From: Bog-473 sp963770645
GTDB taxonomy: Bacteria > Actinomycetota > Acidimicrobiia > Acidimicrobiales > RAAP-2
Length of the DNA stretch: 64,000 nucleotides
NCBI GenBank assembly: GCA_963770645.1
Contig: CAVYQL010000003.1
Span: forward strand, 558,001-622,000
Reading direction: 5' to 3'
Position 1 is the first letter of the stretch; each line of letters starts with the position of its first letter. Position numbers and translations under genes: made by a program. Under the pieces are notes generated by a model. That model was given only the letters and a program-made list of their open reading frames with translations, was not told the origin of the DNA and ran no database searches. Of this stretch, positions 1 to 8,362 are shown one piece after another.

Positions 1-1104
1 TTTGCACTCGTCGAACCGGGTGAGGACTCGCCGGGGGCCCGGCGCGCCTTCTCCACGGCGCCCGAGGAGACCGACTCGGGCGTGCTCGAGCCGGTCCTCT
101 CCTCCCTCTCCGGCGCCTTCGAGCGGGCCCGGGCCCGCGACGCCGTGCTCGCCGGGTTCGCCGAGCTCGATCTCGAGACGCTGTATCTCGGCAGCTCCAC
201 CGGGATCCGCCTGTCGCACGCGCAGCCGACCGGTGCGGTCAGCCTCGTCGGGCGCACCGCGGACGGCGCCAGCTCCGCCTGGGTCGCCGCGCCGACGATC
301 GCACCGTCGCTCGGCGAGATGGAGGAGGAGATCTGGCGGCGCCTGGACTGGGCCACGCGCCAGATCGCGCTCGAGGCCGGCCGCTACGAGGTGATCCTGC
401 CGCCGTCGGGAGTGGCCGACATGATGGCGATGCTGGCCTTCGACGCCCTCGGCGGCCAGGACGCCGAGGACGGCCGCACCGTGTTCTCCAAGGAGGGCGG
501 CGGCACCCGGCTGGGCGAGACCATTGCGACGCTCCCCTTCACGCTCTCGAGCGACCCCGCCGAGCCCGGGATCGAGTGCGCGCCCTTCGTGGCCGCGGCG
601 GCCAGCAGCTCCGACGTGTCGGTGTTCGACAACGGGCTGGCCATCGGGCGCACGGACTGGCTGTGCGACGGCGTCCTCGCCCGCCTGCGCTACCACCGCG
701 CCGGCGCGGCGCGCTCGGGCGTCGAGATGGGCCCCTACGTCGACAATCTCGTGCTGCGCTGCGGCGCGGCGGACGGCGGGTCGATCGACGACATGGTGGC
801 CCGCACGGAACGGGGCTTGCTTCTCACCTGCCTGTGGTACATCCGCCAGGTCGACCCGGCGACGCTGCTCATGACGGGCCTCACCCGCGACGGCGTCTAC
901 GTGATCGAAGACGGTGCGGTCGTGGGTGCCGCCAACAACTTCCGCTTCAACGAGAGCCCGGTCGACCTGCTCGCCCGGGCCACCGAGGTCGGCACACCGG
1001 TGCGCTCGTTGGGCCGGGAGTTCGGCGAGTACCTCAACCGGACGATCACGCCGCCGTTGCGCATCCCCGACTACAACATGAGCTCGGTGAGCCAGGCGAG
1101 CTGA
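1..1104 (+). CDS. TldD/PmbA family metallopeptidase-like protein, 5'-truncated by the window
   Basis: The frame is open from base 1, so the start lies outside the window; an internal ATG in this frame is at position 421 and a GTG at 82, but neither needs to be the true start. The visible 367 residues match the C-terminal half of the TldD/PmbA family, which processes peptide modifications and antitoxins: the sequence has the typical ECAPF..., S..VSVFDNGL and RG.LLT..WYIR.VDP blocks followed by LLMTGLTRDGVY and the closing NFRFNESPVDLL segment. The family works as a heterodimer of TldD-type and PmbA/TldE-type subunits; the partner would be expected upstream. The metal-binding HxxxH of TldD-type subunits is not in the visible part, so I cannot say which subunit it is. 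Confidence 0.85.
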   Translation, partial: FALVEPGEDSPGARRAFSTAPEETDSGVLEPVLSSLSGAFERARARDAVLAGFAELDLETLYLGSSTGIRLSHAQPTGAVSLVGRTADGASSAWVAAPTIAPSLGEMEEEIWRRLDWATRQIALEAGRYEVILPPSGVADMMAMLAFDALGGQDAEDGRTVFSKEGGGTRLGETIATLPFTLSSDPAEPGIECAPFVAAAASSSDVSVFDNGLAIGRTDWLCDGVLARLRYHRAGAARSGVEMGPYVDNLVLRCGAADGGSIDDMVARTERGLLLTCLWYIRQVDPATLLMTGLTRDGVYVIEDGAVVGAANNFRFNESPVDLLARATEVGTPVRSLGREFGEYLNRTITPPLRIPDYNMSSVSQAS

Positions 1105-1137
1105 CAGCGCCGCGTGGGGGCGACCGGCGCGTGGGCC

Positions 1138-1184
1138 GGGGTCAGGCGCGGGTCAGGTCAGGCGCGTATCAGAGCGGGTCAGGG
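1138..1184. repeat. GGTCAGG microrepeat between convergent genes
   Basis: The heptamer GGTCAGG occurs at 1140-1146, 1151-1157 and 1177-1183 with TCAGGCGC variants between them, filling the gap between the stop of the TldD-like gene and the stop codon of the RDD gene (the last copy overlaps that stop). No hairpin or T-run is obvious. Similar short repeats follow other stop codons in the window. Confidence 0.6.
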
Positions 1185-1892
1185 GCGGGTACGGATGACG
1201 ACGGTGTTGGCCGCCATGTCCTGCACCGTCTGCTTCCGGGCACTGGCGGCAGCCCAGATGCCCGTGGTCGCCAGCCCGAGAACCCCGAGCACCCGCAGCA
1301 AGGAAGCGGCCGCGGGCTTGGACTGGGTGCTGTCGACGTAGGTGATGACGGTGGCGATCTGCAACCACAGCCCGCTGAGCCCGAAGACGGTCAACACCCG
1401 CGCCCACGACTGCGCCATGGTCATCGCGGCGCCCGTCGCGCGGTCAACGGCGCGCACACCGACGGCCATCATGCCGACGGTCTGACTGCGGAACCGGAAA
1501 AACAGGAGCGGGTACCCGACCTCGGCCACGACCGAGACGGCGACGACCGCCACCTTGGCACCGGTGCTGAGCGAGACGGTGGTGTCAGAGACCGACGACT
1601 GCGTCGCGAGGCTGGTCACGCCGACGATGACGCCGATGACGAAGAGCGGCACGCCCACGACGATCGAATCGATCACGTAGCCGGCGAGGCGCAACCACCA
1701 GCCCGCCAGCTCGAACGGGCCAGCCTGCGTGACGATCTGCGCCCGTAGGCGGGCCGGCGCAATTGGGGGCTGCGGCTGGGCGAGGTGAGCGGTCCACGCC
1801 GTGCCGTCCCACCAGCGGAGAGCCGGCTGACCCGAGGGGTCGGGGTACCAGCCCGGCGGCGGCCTCGTCGGAGGCGGTGGCACCCAGGACAT
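1179..1892 (-). CDS. DUF2510 + RDD domain membrane protein
   Basis: 237 residues. The N-terminus (residues 1-45) is a proline-rich cap with a DUF2510 signature (GWYPDPSG, then WWDGTAWT), a short cytoplasmic module common in actinobacterial membrane proteins. Residues about 60-230 form an RDD domain: three hydrophobic segments, with the Arg/Asp-bearing first helix (LRLAGYVIDSIVVGVPLF) and the second block GYPLLFFRFRSQTVGMMAVGVRAVD that defines the family. RDD proteins are poorly characterised; some are linked to ion or solute homeostasis. It is the last gene of a minus-strand run beginning with the polysaccharide deacetylase near 6.95 kb, 76 nt after the methyltransferase. No function beyond membrane location can be assigned. 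Confidence 0.85.
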   Translation of the reverse strand: MSWVPPPPTRPPPGWYPDPSGQPALRWWDGTAWTAHLAQPQPPIAPARLRAQIVTQAGPFELAGWWLRLAGYVIDSIVVGVPLFVIGVIVGVTSLATQSSVSDTTVSLSTGAKVAVVAVSVVAEVGYPLLFFRFRSQTVGMMAVGVRAVDRATGAAMTMAQSWARVLTVFGLSGLWLQIATVITYVDSTQSKPAAASLLRVLGVLGLATTGIWAAASARKQTVQDMAANTVVIRTRP

Positions 1893-1968
1893 GGCCGCAC
1901 GTTAGGTGGCCTGGTCATGGCCTTCGCGCACCCCCGGGGATAGCCCGGACTGACCCGGTCCCGGTACC

Positions 1969-2721
1969 TCAGTCCGGCCGTCGGGCCTCCACCAGCATCC
2001 GGCGCGCGGTCGAGACGAAGACGCCGTCGCGCTCGATGCGCGCGTGCATACGGCGCAGGGGCTCGGCGTAGGACTCGGGCGTGAACCCGGGGACCGTCCA
2101 GGGGACCTTGCAGAGGAAGTGCACGACCGCGGCCACGTCGAAGAACTCGACGCGCAGCGCACACGCGCGGAGCTGTCGCACCTCGAGACCGGCCTCCTCC
2201 GCACCGCCGCGGGTGGCCGCCACACTGCGGCGGTCGTTGACCGACTGCGGCCCCATCATGAACCCGGTGAGCTCCCGGTTGGTGCCCGCGCCGATCTGCT
2301 GGGAAAAGTAGGTGCCACCGGGCCGCAGGACCCGCGCGATCTCCTCCCAGAGGACGACGACCGGGTGGCGGCTCACCACCAGGTCGAAGGAACACGGCGC
2401 GAACGGCAGCGCAGGGGCGTCGGCGACCGCGACGACATGGATCCCCAGCGGGAGCAGCCGCGCACGAGCCGCGGCCACGTTCGGCGGCCACGACTCCGTC
2501 GCCACCAGCAGGGGTGGTCGGTGGGCGACACCGGCGAGGACCTCGCCGCCACCCGTCTCCACGTCGAGCGCGGCACCGGCGCTCGCCATGCGCTCCTCGA
2601 GCAGGCCGGCATAACCCCAGGGCGCGCGTTCCTCGGTGGCGCGACCCTCGAACCACGAGAAGTCCCAGCCCTCGACCGGGACGCGCAGGCCCTCGGCGAC
2701 GAGCTCCTCGAAGGAGGCCAT
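1969..2721 (-). CDS. Class I SAM-dependent methyltransferase
   Basis: 250 residues. A Rossmann-type motif I is present in degenerate form (ALDVETGGGEVL, residues 51-62), followed by an acidic strand-2 end (ATES), motif post-I (FDLVVSRHPV) and the LRPGGTYF turn typical of UbiE/Methyltransf_11 enzymes. The usual second motif-I glycine pattern D.G.G.G reads DVETGGGE, still compatible with SAM binding. The substrate cannot be read; similar proteins are annotated as tRNA or small-molecule methyltransferases. It lies 18 nt downstream of the serine hydrolase in the same minus-strand run. Confidence 0.8.
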   Translation of the reverse strand: MASFEELVAEGLRVPVEGWDFSWFEGRATEERAPWGYAGLLEERMASAGAALDVETGGGEVLAGVAHRPPLLVATESWPPNVAAARARLLPLGIHVVAVADAPALPFAPCSFDLVVSRHPVVVLWEEIARVLRPGGTYFSQQIGAGTNRELTGFMMGPQSVNDRRSVAATRGGAEEAGLEVRQLRACALRVEFFDVAAVVHFLCKVPWTVPGFTPESYAEPLRRMHARIERDGVFVSTARRMLVEARRPD

Positions 2722-2739
2722 GGCGGGCTGCGCTCGGGC

Positions 2740-3888
2740 CTAGAGCGCGGCGAACACCGCGTCGATGAGCGCGCGATTGCGCGTGCTCTGCCAGCGAGGG
2801 ACGACGTCGTTCATCACGTAGCCGAGGGCCACACCGCTGTCGGGGTCGGCGAACCCGACAGCGCCCCCCGTGCCGAAGTGGCCGAAGCTACGCGGATTGG
2901 GACCGAATGGGCGACGGGGCACGGTGGGCTTGAAGCCCAGCCCGAACGTCACCTCCTCGTGGAGAATCGGACAGAAGCCGCTCGACTGCGGTGCCGTGGC
3001 CTCGGCCAGCAGCTCGGGAGAGAGCAGCCTTCCCGCTTCGAGCAACGCGGCGTATATGCGAGCAACGCCTCCTGCGCTGCCGTGCCCGTTCGTGGACGGC
3101 ACCTCCGCGCTGCGCCAGTCGGCCGAATTCACCACGCCCATCGAGGAGTAGCCAGGGGGGTTGACGTAGCTGAGCATCTCCATCAACTCGTCGCCGTCGA
3201 GGGAGGCGAATCCCACCGACGGTGGCGGGGCCGGCCCGTGGAAGACCACCTCGGCGCAGCGCCGCCGTGCAGCCGGCGGCACGCCAACATGCACGTCGGC
3301 ACCCAAGGGACCGGCGACGGCAACGAGCCGCGCCGCGCTCGACTCACCACTGACGCGCCGCACGAACTCCCCCACCAGATGTCCGTAGGTGTTGGTGTGA
3401 TAGGCGTGGCGTGTGCCGGGCTCCCACCAGGGCTCCGTGGCGGCGAGGGCAGCCGTCATACGGCCCCAGTCCCAGAGATCCTCGTTGCTGAGCTGCTCGC
3501 GGATGGCCGGCACGCCGGCACGGTGGCACAAGGCGTGCCGGAGGGTTGCCCGCTCCTTGCCCCGGGCTGCGAATGCGGGCCAGACCTGTGCGATCGGGTC
3601 GTCGAGCCCGAGCAGACCGCGTTCGACCAGCTGGAGCGCCACGAGCGCCAGAAAAGGCTTGCCGACGGAGTAGTAGTTCACGAGCGTGTCGTGGCCCCAC
3701 GGCTCGCGCCGTGCCGCGTCCGTCCAGCCACCCGCGAGATCGACCACCGTGGCGCCGTCGATCATCACGAAGACGGCCGCGCCGAGCTCACCGCGCTCGG
3801 CGAAGTTGCAGGCGAACTGGTCGCGCACACCGGCGAAGCGTGCGTCGCAGTGGCCCGAGAGCGGCACGTCGGCGCTGCGAGCGGTCAC
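2740..3888 (-). CDS. Beta-lactamase-family serine hydrolase (EstB-like)
   Basis: 382 residues from a GTG that is only 8 nt after the stop of the upstream glycosyltransferase, so the two are probably co-transcribed. The class C beta-lactamase/esterase fold is shown by the SxxK motif in YSVGKP (about residue 74) and the second catalytic tyrosine in the YHTN block (about residue 163), with GHFGTGG near the C-terminus in place of the KTG triad motif. No signal peptide is seen, so a cytoplasmic esterase or peptidase-like role is more likely than a secreted beta-lactamase. Family members hydrolyse esters of varied substrates; its place next to glycosyltransferases suggests, but does not prove, removal of an acyl group from a glycan or lipid. 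Confidence 0.88.
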   Translation of the reverse strand: MTARSADVPLSGHCDARFAGVRDQFACNFAERGELGAAVFVMIDGATVVDLAGGWTDAARREPWGHDTLVNYYSVGKPFLALVALQLVERGLLGLDDPIAQVWPAFAARGKERATLRHALCHRAGVPAIREQLSNEDLWDWGRMTAALAATEPWWEPGTRHAYHTNTYGHLVGEFVRRVSGESSAARLVAVAGPLGADVHVGVPPAARRRCAEVVFHGPAPPPSVGFASLDGDELMEMLSYVNPPGYSSMGVVNSADWRSAEVPSTNGHGSAGGVARIYAALLEAGRLLSPELLAEATAPQSSGFCPILHEEVTFGLGFKPTVPRRPFGPNPRSFGHFGTGGAVGFADPDSGVALGYVMNDVVPRWQSTRNRALIDAVFAAL

Positions 3889-3895
3889 ACCACCA

Positions 3896-4846
3896 TCATG
3901 ACCCCCGCTCTCGCCCCGACCGCCGACGGCGTGCCATCAAGGCCCCTCGTCCAGCCAGGTTGCCGGCGCCGGCCAGGGCAATACCCGCCAGAATGGCGCC
4001 AGCCCTCGCCGCACCCCAAGGATCCCCCCGGACCGCTTGCCCCAGAGCGCGCGGCACTCCGCGGGTCAAAGCCCGACGTACGAAGCCGATGTCCGCGGCC
4101 ATGGTGGCCGCCTCTTCCATGTGGTGGAAGGCCTCGACTTTTCCCTTGTTCACGTAGAAGCATCGCCGCCAGAAGTAGTGCCACGTCGTGCGTGTCCTCG
4201 GCACGTGATGGCGCACCTGCGCCGTCGGTTCGTAGACGATGCAGTCGTCGGGAAACGAGTGCACGAGGCGGTGACACATGTCCATGTCGTCGTGGTTGTC
4301 GGAATGAAAGCCCCCGATCTTGGCGAGAGCCTCGCGCCGAACGGACATGTTCGCCCCGATGAGCCGGGGCTGCGTCGACCGGGACTTTGGGAGACCCTCG
4401 TACGCACACCCAAAGACCCAGTCGAATTCGATCGGGAACCAGGGAGGACGACTCTTCTCAAAGTCCGGGATCGGGGCGCCCCCCACCGCGATCACCCGCC
4501 CGTCCTCGTAGGGCTCGAGGAGCCGGTCCAGCCAGTCCGAGCTCGCCCAGGCATCGTCGTCGAGGAAGACCACGATCTCACCGCGGGTGACCTCCGCGGC
4601 AGAATTGCGCGCCGAGCCGAGACGGCCCGCGAATTTGTTCGCAACGACGACGACAGGTATCGGCCGCTCGCCGAGTCCGGGTGGCCACTCGCGCCGACAC
4701 CGCTCCAGCAGCGCGTCGTTGTGGTCGATACAGACGATCACCTCGAGGGGTTCGCACTTCTGGTGCGACGCCGACTCGACGGATCGCAAGAGGAGGGGCC
4801 AGCGGTCCTCGGTGTATGCGCAGATGACTACCGACGCCGTCAGCAT
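3896..4846 (-). CDS. Glycosyltransferase family 2
   Basis: 316 residues. I place the start at the ATG at 4846 because the conserved GT-A fold begins at once (TASVVICAYTEDR), it follows the stop of the upstream GT4 gene by 7 nt, and AAGAG lies before it; the open frame extends further 5' only through the coding region of that gene. The nucleotide-sugar-binding DxD element is FLDDDAW (about residue 92). A RLIGANMSVRREAL acceptor-site block and an ED-like HDDMDMCHRL follow. The C-terminal 60 residues are basic with a weak hydrophobic stretch, suggesting membrane association. It probably adds one sugar to a lipid-linked or nucleotide-derived glycan made by this cluster. Confidence 0.87.
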   Translation of the reverse strand: MLTASVVICAYTEDRWPLLLRSVESASHQKCEPLEVIVCIDHNDALLERCRREWPPGLGERPIPVVVVANKFAGRLGSARNSAAEVTRGEIVVFLDDDAWASSDWLDRLLEPYEDGRVIAVGGAPIPDFEKSRPPWFPIEFDWVFGCAYEGLPKSRSTQPRLIGANMSVRREALAKIGGFHSDNHDDMDMCHRLVHSFPDDCIVYEPTAQVRHHVPRTRTTWHYFWRRCFYVNKGKVEAFHHMEEAATMAADIGFVRRALTRGVPRALGQAVRGDPWGAARAGAILAGIALAGAGNLAGRGALMARRRRSGRERGS

Positions 4847-4853
4847 GACGCTC

Positions 4854-6008
4854 TTATGTGTCCGGCGCGCTCTCGGCGCCTCCGAACGAGCGCGCGCCCC
4901 CCTCCATGCTCGCGCCCGAGAGGATCTCCCCGTACATGTGGCAGATCTCATCGACACAGTCGTCCCATGTCGGCAGGTTCGGTGCGACGGGATCGGGACG
5001 GCGTGCCACGTCGGCCAAGACCTGGGCCAAGGCGTACGGCGTACTGTCGAGCGGCACTGCGACGGCGAGACCCTCGGCCGCCAGTTCCGAGAGCCCCGAG
5101 GTGTCAGCCACCACGGCCTTGCGCCCGAGGGCGATGGCCTCGACGACAGCGACGGGATGTGCCTCGAATTCGCTCATCAGGACGACGACGTCGCTGCTGT
5201 TCACCAGTGCACCGAGGGCCTCTCGCTGCGTGGCATCGAACGAGGTGAACGTCACGGCGTGGTCGACCTCGAGCCGCGAGGCCAAGCGACGCAGTTCGCG
5301 CTCGAAGCTGCCCCGACCGATCACGGCCAGGTGGGCACCGGGCTCCATTTCGAGAAGGGCCGGCATCGCCTCGATCACGCGTTGGTGCCCCTTCAACCGG
5401 TCGAGCCGACCGATCGAGCAGACGAGAGGCGAACCCGAGACCTCTGGTGGCGCCGCCCCCACCGGGAGAGGCTCCGCTCCGTTTCGGATAAGCCGGATCC
5501 TCTCTGGTTCGATCCCGAGTCGCCCAGACCACGTCTCGATCTCGAAGTGGCAGACCGCGACCAGCGCCTTTGTGCGGCGAAGCAGCGGTCCCACGGCGTG
5601 CCACTGCAGACCCCTGACCATCTTTCTCACGCGGCTCGAGTGGCCGCCGCCGTGGAAGGTGGCCACCGTGGGCACCCCCGACTGTTGGGCGGCCCTGAGC
5701 GCCATCGGGGGCAGCAGATTGTTCACACCTTGCACATGGATCAGGTCGTAGCCTCCCTCCCTGATCCGCCGGACCAGCGCCGGTGAGACGTAGAGATCGA
5801 ATTTCCTGGGCCACGCCGGATACCGTCGCACGGTCAGAGGCCCTTCGTGTTCGATCAACGGAAGCTCACCCGTGAGATCGGTCGTCAGCACCGTGAGGTC
5901 GATTCCTCTTTCGGCAATCCTCCGTGCAACCTCGTAGACGTGGGTCTCGACTCCTCCGACGAATGGCGGATAGCGAGAGCTCACCATCGCGATGCGAACC
6001 TGGCTCAT
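4854..6008 (-). CDS. Glycosyltransferase family 4 (GT-B)
   Basis: 384 residues, a full-length retaining GT-B enzyme. The N-terminal domain opens with the glycine-rich acceptor loop RYPPFVGGVETHVYE. The C-terminal nucleotide-binding domain contains CSIGRLDRLKGHQRVIEA and the E-x7-E type motif in SEFEAHPVAVVEAIALG. It lies 45 nt after the deacetylase and 7 nt before the GT2, so it belongs to the same minus-strand operon. Substrates are not readable; GT4 enzymes of this type usually transfer hexoses or mannose onto exopolysaccharide or glycolipid intermediates at the cytoplasmic face. Confidence 0.9.
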   Translation of the reverse strand: MSQVRIAMVSSRYPPFVGGVETHVYEVARRIAERGIDLTVLTTDLTGELPLIEHEGPLTVRRYPAWPRKFDLYVSPALVRRIREGGYDLIHVQGVNNLLPPMALRAAQQSGVPTVATFHGGGHSSRVRKMVRGLQWHAVGPLLRRTKALVAVCHFEIETWSGRLGIEPERIRLIRNGAEPLPVGAAPPEVSGSPLVCSIGRLDRLKGHQRVIEAMPALLEMEPGAHLAVIGRGSFERELRRLASRLEVDHAVTFTSFDATQREALGALVNSSDVVVLMSEFEAHPVAVVEAIALGRKAVVADTSGLSELAAEGLAVAVPLDSTPYALAQVLADVARRPDPVAPNLPTWDDCVDEICHMYGEILSGASMEGGARSFGGAESAPDT

Positions 6009-6052
6009 CGTCTATGTGCAGAAACGCACAATCAGCGACAGCGGGCCGGTCT

Positions 6053-6952
6053 TCAGCGCGCCAGGGCCGTCCGGAATCGAAGTCGGCCCCAGTTCTTGAC
6101 CTGTCGACGCGGGAGGCGGAACGGGTCCGACCCGGGGCTGGCGTTGCCGGGAACGGTGGTGCATGCCGTTTCGAATCCGGCCGACCGCACGGCCTCAACC
6201 GTGTGGTCGTCGAAGGAATCCTGGCCACCGAACGGGTACGCGAAGTGTGAGATCGCCTGACCACAGAGCTCAGCCAACCGCTTCCTCGAGGAACCAATCG
6301 TCTGCTGTTGATCCTCCGGCTCAACACCCCGAAGCCGCACGTGATCGACAGTATGGCCACCGATCGTCACCGTGTCGGAAGCCGCCATCTCCAGGAACTC
6401 GGAGGTCGTCAGCGGCCGAGCATCAGCGGGCGGCGCAGCAGAGATCCCCCATTGCTCCGATACGGCGTCGAGGACACGGTGGATCTCAGCCACCGGAAGC
6501 GGCAGCAGGTGCCGGTGCACGTTCCGCAGATCCACCCTTTTCCAAGGTGAACCGAGCCTGATGCTGACGGTTCCCTCGGCCGACGGCAGAGTGATCTCGC
6601 GGATGCTGGTTGGACGCGCACGCAGGAGCGAGGCCAGACGATCCCACCAGAACGCATCGCGGCGATCCAATGCGCCACTGGTCACGAAGATCGTAATTGG
6701 CACTCCCTTGGCTTCCGAGATGGGCACCGCGTTGATCAAATTGTCGACGTATCCGTCGTCGAGGGTCACGACAACTCGAGGCCGTGTTGACGGACGGGAA
6801 AGATCGTCGAGTGTCGAGGGCTCGCCATACCGACAGATCTCTTCGAGGTGCGCAGCAAATTTGTCTGGGCTCACACAGAGGGTGAAGGGATCCTCGACAC
6901 CTTCAACGATCCGGTGGTACATGAGGATGCGTGAATCACCGATCTTCATACC
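6053..6952 (-). CDS. Polysaccharide deacetylase family protein (CE4/NodB-like)
   Basis: 299 residues from the ATG at 6952, which is preceded by AAGGTGG about 8 nt upstream; a longer frame to an ATG at 7111 exists but lacks a ribosome-binding site. NodB motif 1 is VVTLDDGY (general base Asp and metal Asp), motif 2 is GGHTVDH (the HxxxH metal ligands), and FAYPFGG gives motif 3. The MYHRIV block just after the start is typical of the exopolysaccharide-associated subgroup. Likely role: removal of N- or O-acetyl groups from a surface glycan. No signal peptide is evident with the chosen start. First gene of the minus-strand run 6952-1179, divergent from the GT4 at 7151. Confidence 0.88.
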   Translation of the reverse strand, partial: GMKIGDSRILMYHRIVEGVEDPFTLCVSPDKFAAHLEEICRYGEPSTLDDLSRPSTRPRVVVTLDDGYVDNLINAVPISEAKGVPITIFVTSGALDRRDAFWWDRLASLLRARPTSIREITLPSAEGTVSIRLGSPWKRVDLRNVHRHLLPLPVAEIHRVLDAVSEQWGISAAPPADARPLTTSEFLEMAASDTVTIGGHTVDHVRLRGVEPEDQQQTIGSSRKRLAELCGQAISHFAYPFGGQDSFDDHTVEAVRSAGFETACTTVPGNASPGSDPFRLPRRQVKNWGRLRFRTALAR

Positions 6953-7150
6953 AACCCACCTTCGAACACGACGCACCCGAGGTCGGAGTACGCCACCCCC
7001 CAAGGCCGCTCTCAGCCATGCGAGCACGAGGCTGAGCACCGACCTGTTCGAGGGTTCCCTTGATGTTCTAGCGTCTCGCCAAGACGCGTACAACCGGTCA
7101 AAGTGTAGCATCTGGCGTAATTCCGCAATTTGAACAAAGGCGCGCCCGCG

Positions 7151-8362
7151 GTGCGAGTGCTAATGGTTTCGCAGTTCTATCCCCCGATCGTGGGTGGGCA
7201 AGAGCGTCATGTTCGAAATTTGGCGCACGGCCTCGTGGGCCGTGGCCATCACGTCGAGGTGGTCACGATTGCCACCGACGGTCCGCCGGAAACGAGTTTC
7301 GACGGGGATGTTCCTCTCCACCGCATTCGGACGACGGCCCAGCGTCTGCCCCTCTACGCCGAATCGGAGCGACCACACGCGACGCCGATCACAGACCCTC
7401 GGTTTCGCAACGCAATCTCGCGACTGCTCACTGACGGCAAGTTCGACATCGTGCACGCTCACGACTGGAGTGTCGGCTCGGCTATCGGCCCAGCTCGGCG
7501 GGCCGGGGTGCCCGTGGTGTTGACCCAGCACGAGTACAGCCATGTCTGCGCCACAAAGCGCCTCATGCGCGGTGGCGATCACGTGTGCCCGGGTGCGGCC
7601 CCGATTGCCTGCGTCCGCTGCGCGTCAGCCTGGTACGGACCGGTCGTCGGCACGGGCCTCACACTGACGAACGCGCTCGCCCACCGCACCCGTGCCAGGC
7701 GCATCGACGCCTTCGTCCCGGTGAGCTCGTTCGTTGCGACAAAGACTGGGCTACCTGGACGAAGTCCCCACACGGTCATCCCGAATTTCATTCCCGACGA
7801 TCTTGTCGTCGATGAGCCCGTCCCGAACCAGGACGGGCCGATTGTCTTCGCAGGGCTCCTCAGTCGGGACAAAGGCATCGAAGTGCTCCTCGACGCACAC
7901 CGGCGACTCGACGGCCGTCGCCGTCTTGTACTGGGAGGACGATCGCTCGACGACACACCACTCGACCTTTCGGACGACGTGGAGCTGCGCGGGTTGCTCG
8001 ACCACCCTGCAGTCATCGATCTCATGCGGACGGCCTGTGTGGTGGTCGTACCCTCGATCTGTCAGGACGCCTGCCCAACCGTCCTCCTCGAGGCGATGGC
8101 CGTCGGCCGGCCGGTGGTGGCGGCCGCCAGCGGCGGGATCGTCGACCTCGTGGACGATGGTGTCACCGGCCTCCTCGTTCCCCCCGGGGATCCCGCCGCG
8201 CTCGCCCGTGCCCTTTCGACGATCCTCGACGACCCCCGACGGGCCTCAGCCATGGGCCGGGCCGGGCTCGAGCGCGTGCGCCCGTTCACCGCCTCAGCTG
8301 TGTTGGGGCGGCTCGAGGGACTCTATGACGACCTGGTGGCGGGGCGACCGCTACCCGTCTGA
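7151..8362 (+). CDS. Glycosyltransferase family 4 (GT-B)
   Basis: 403 residues from the GTG at 7151, chosen because AAAGG at 7136-7140 lies 10 nt upstream; a TTG at 7130 in the same frame has no such site. The acceptor loop is FYPPIVGGQERHVRNLA, followed by VHAHDW, a cysteine-containing segment (VCPGAAPIACVRC) seen in some exopolysaccharide GT4 enzymes, the donor-domain loop VFAGLLSRDKGIEVLL, and the E-x7-E region DACPTVLLEAMAVGRPVVA. It is divergent from the deacetylase operon and converges with the flippase gene, sharing 12 bp at the 3' ends. Role: addition of a sugar in the same surface-glycan pathway. Confidence 0.9.
   Translation: MRVLMVSQFYPPIVGGQERHVRNLAHGLVGRGHHVEVVTIATDGPPETSFDGDVPLHRIRTTAQRLPLYAESERPHATPITDPRFRNAISRLLTDGKFDIVHAHDWSVGSAIGPARRAGVPVVLTQHEYSHVCATKRLMRGGDHVCPGAAPIACVRCASAWYGPVVGTGLTLTNALAHRTRARRIDAFVPVSSFVATKTGLPGRSPHTVIPNFIPDDLVVDEPVPNQDGPIVFAGLLSRDKGIEVLLDAHRRLDGRRRLVLGGRSLDDTPLDLSDDVELRGLLDHPAVIDLMRTACVVVVPSICQDACPTVLLEAMAVGRPVVAAASGGIVDLVDDGVTGLLVPPGDPAALARALSTILDDPRRASAMGRAGLERVRPFTASAVLGRLEGLYDDLVAGRPLPV

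Noticed and set aside
2044..4362. A 772-codon open frame on the plus strand
   Set aside because: It runs opposite the serine hydrolase and methyltransferase genes, lacks any domain character and has the Arg/His/Pro-rich composition typical of antisense frames in GC-rich DNA.
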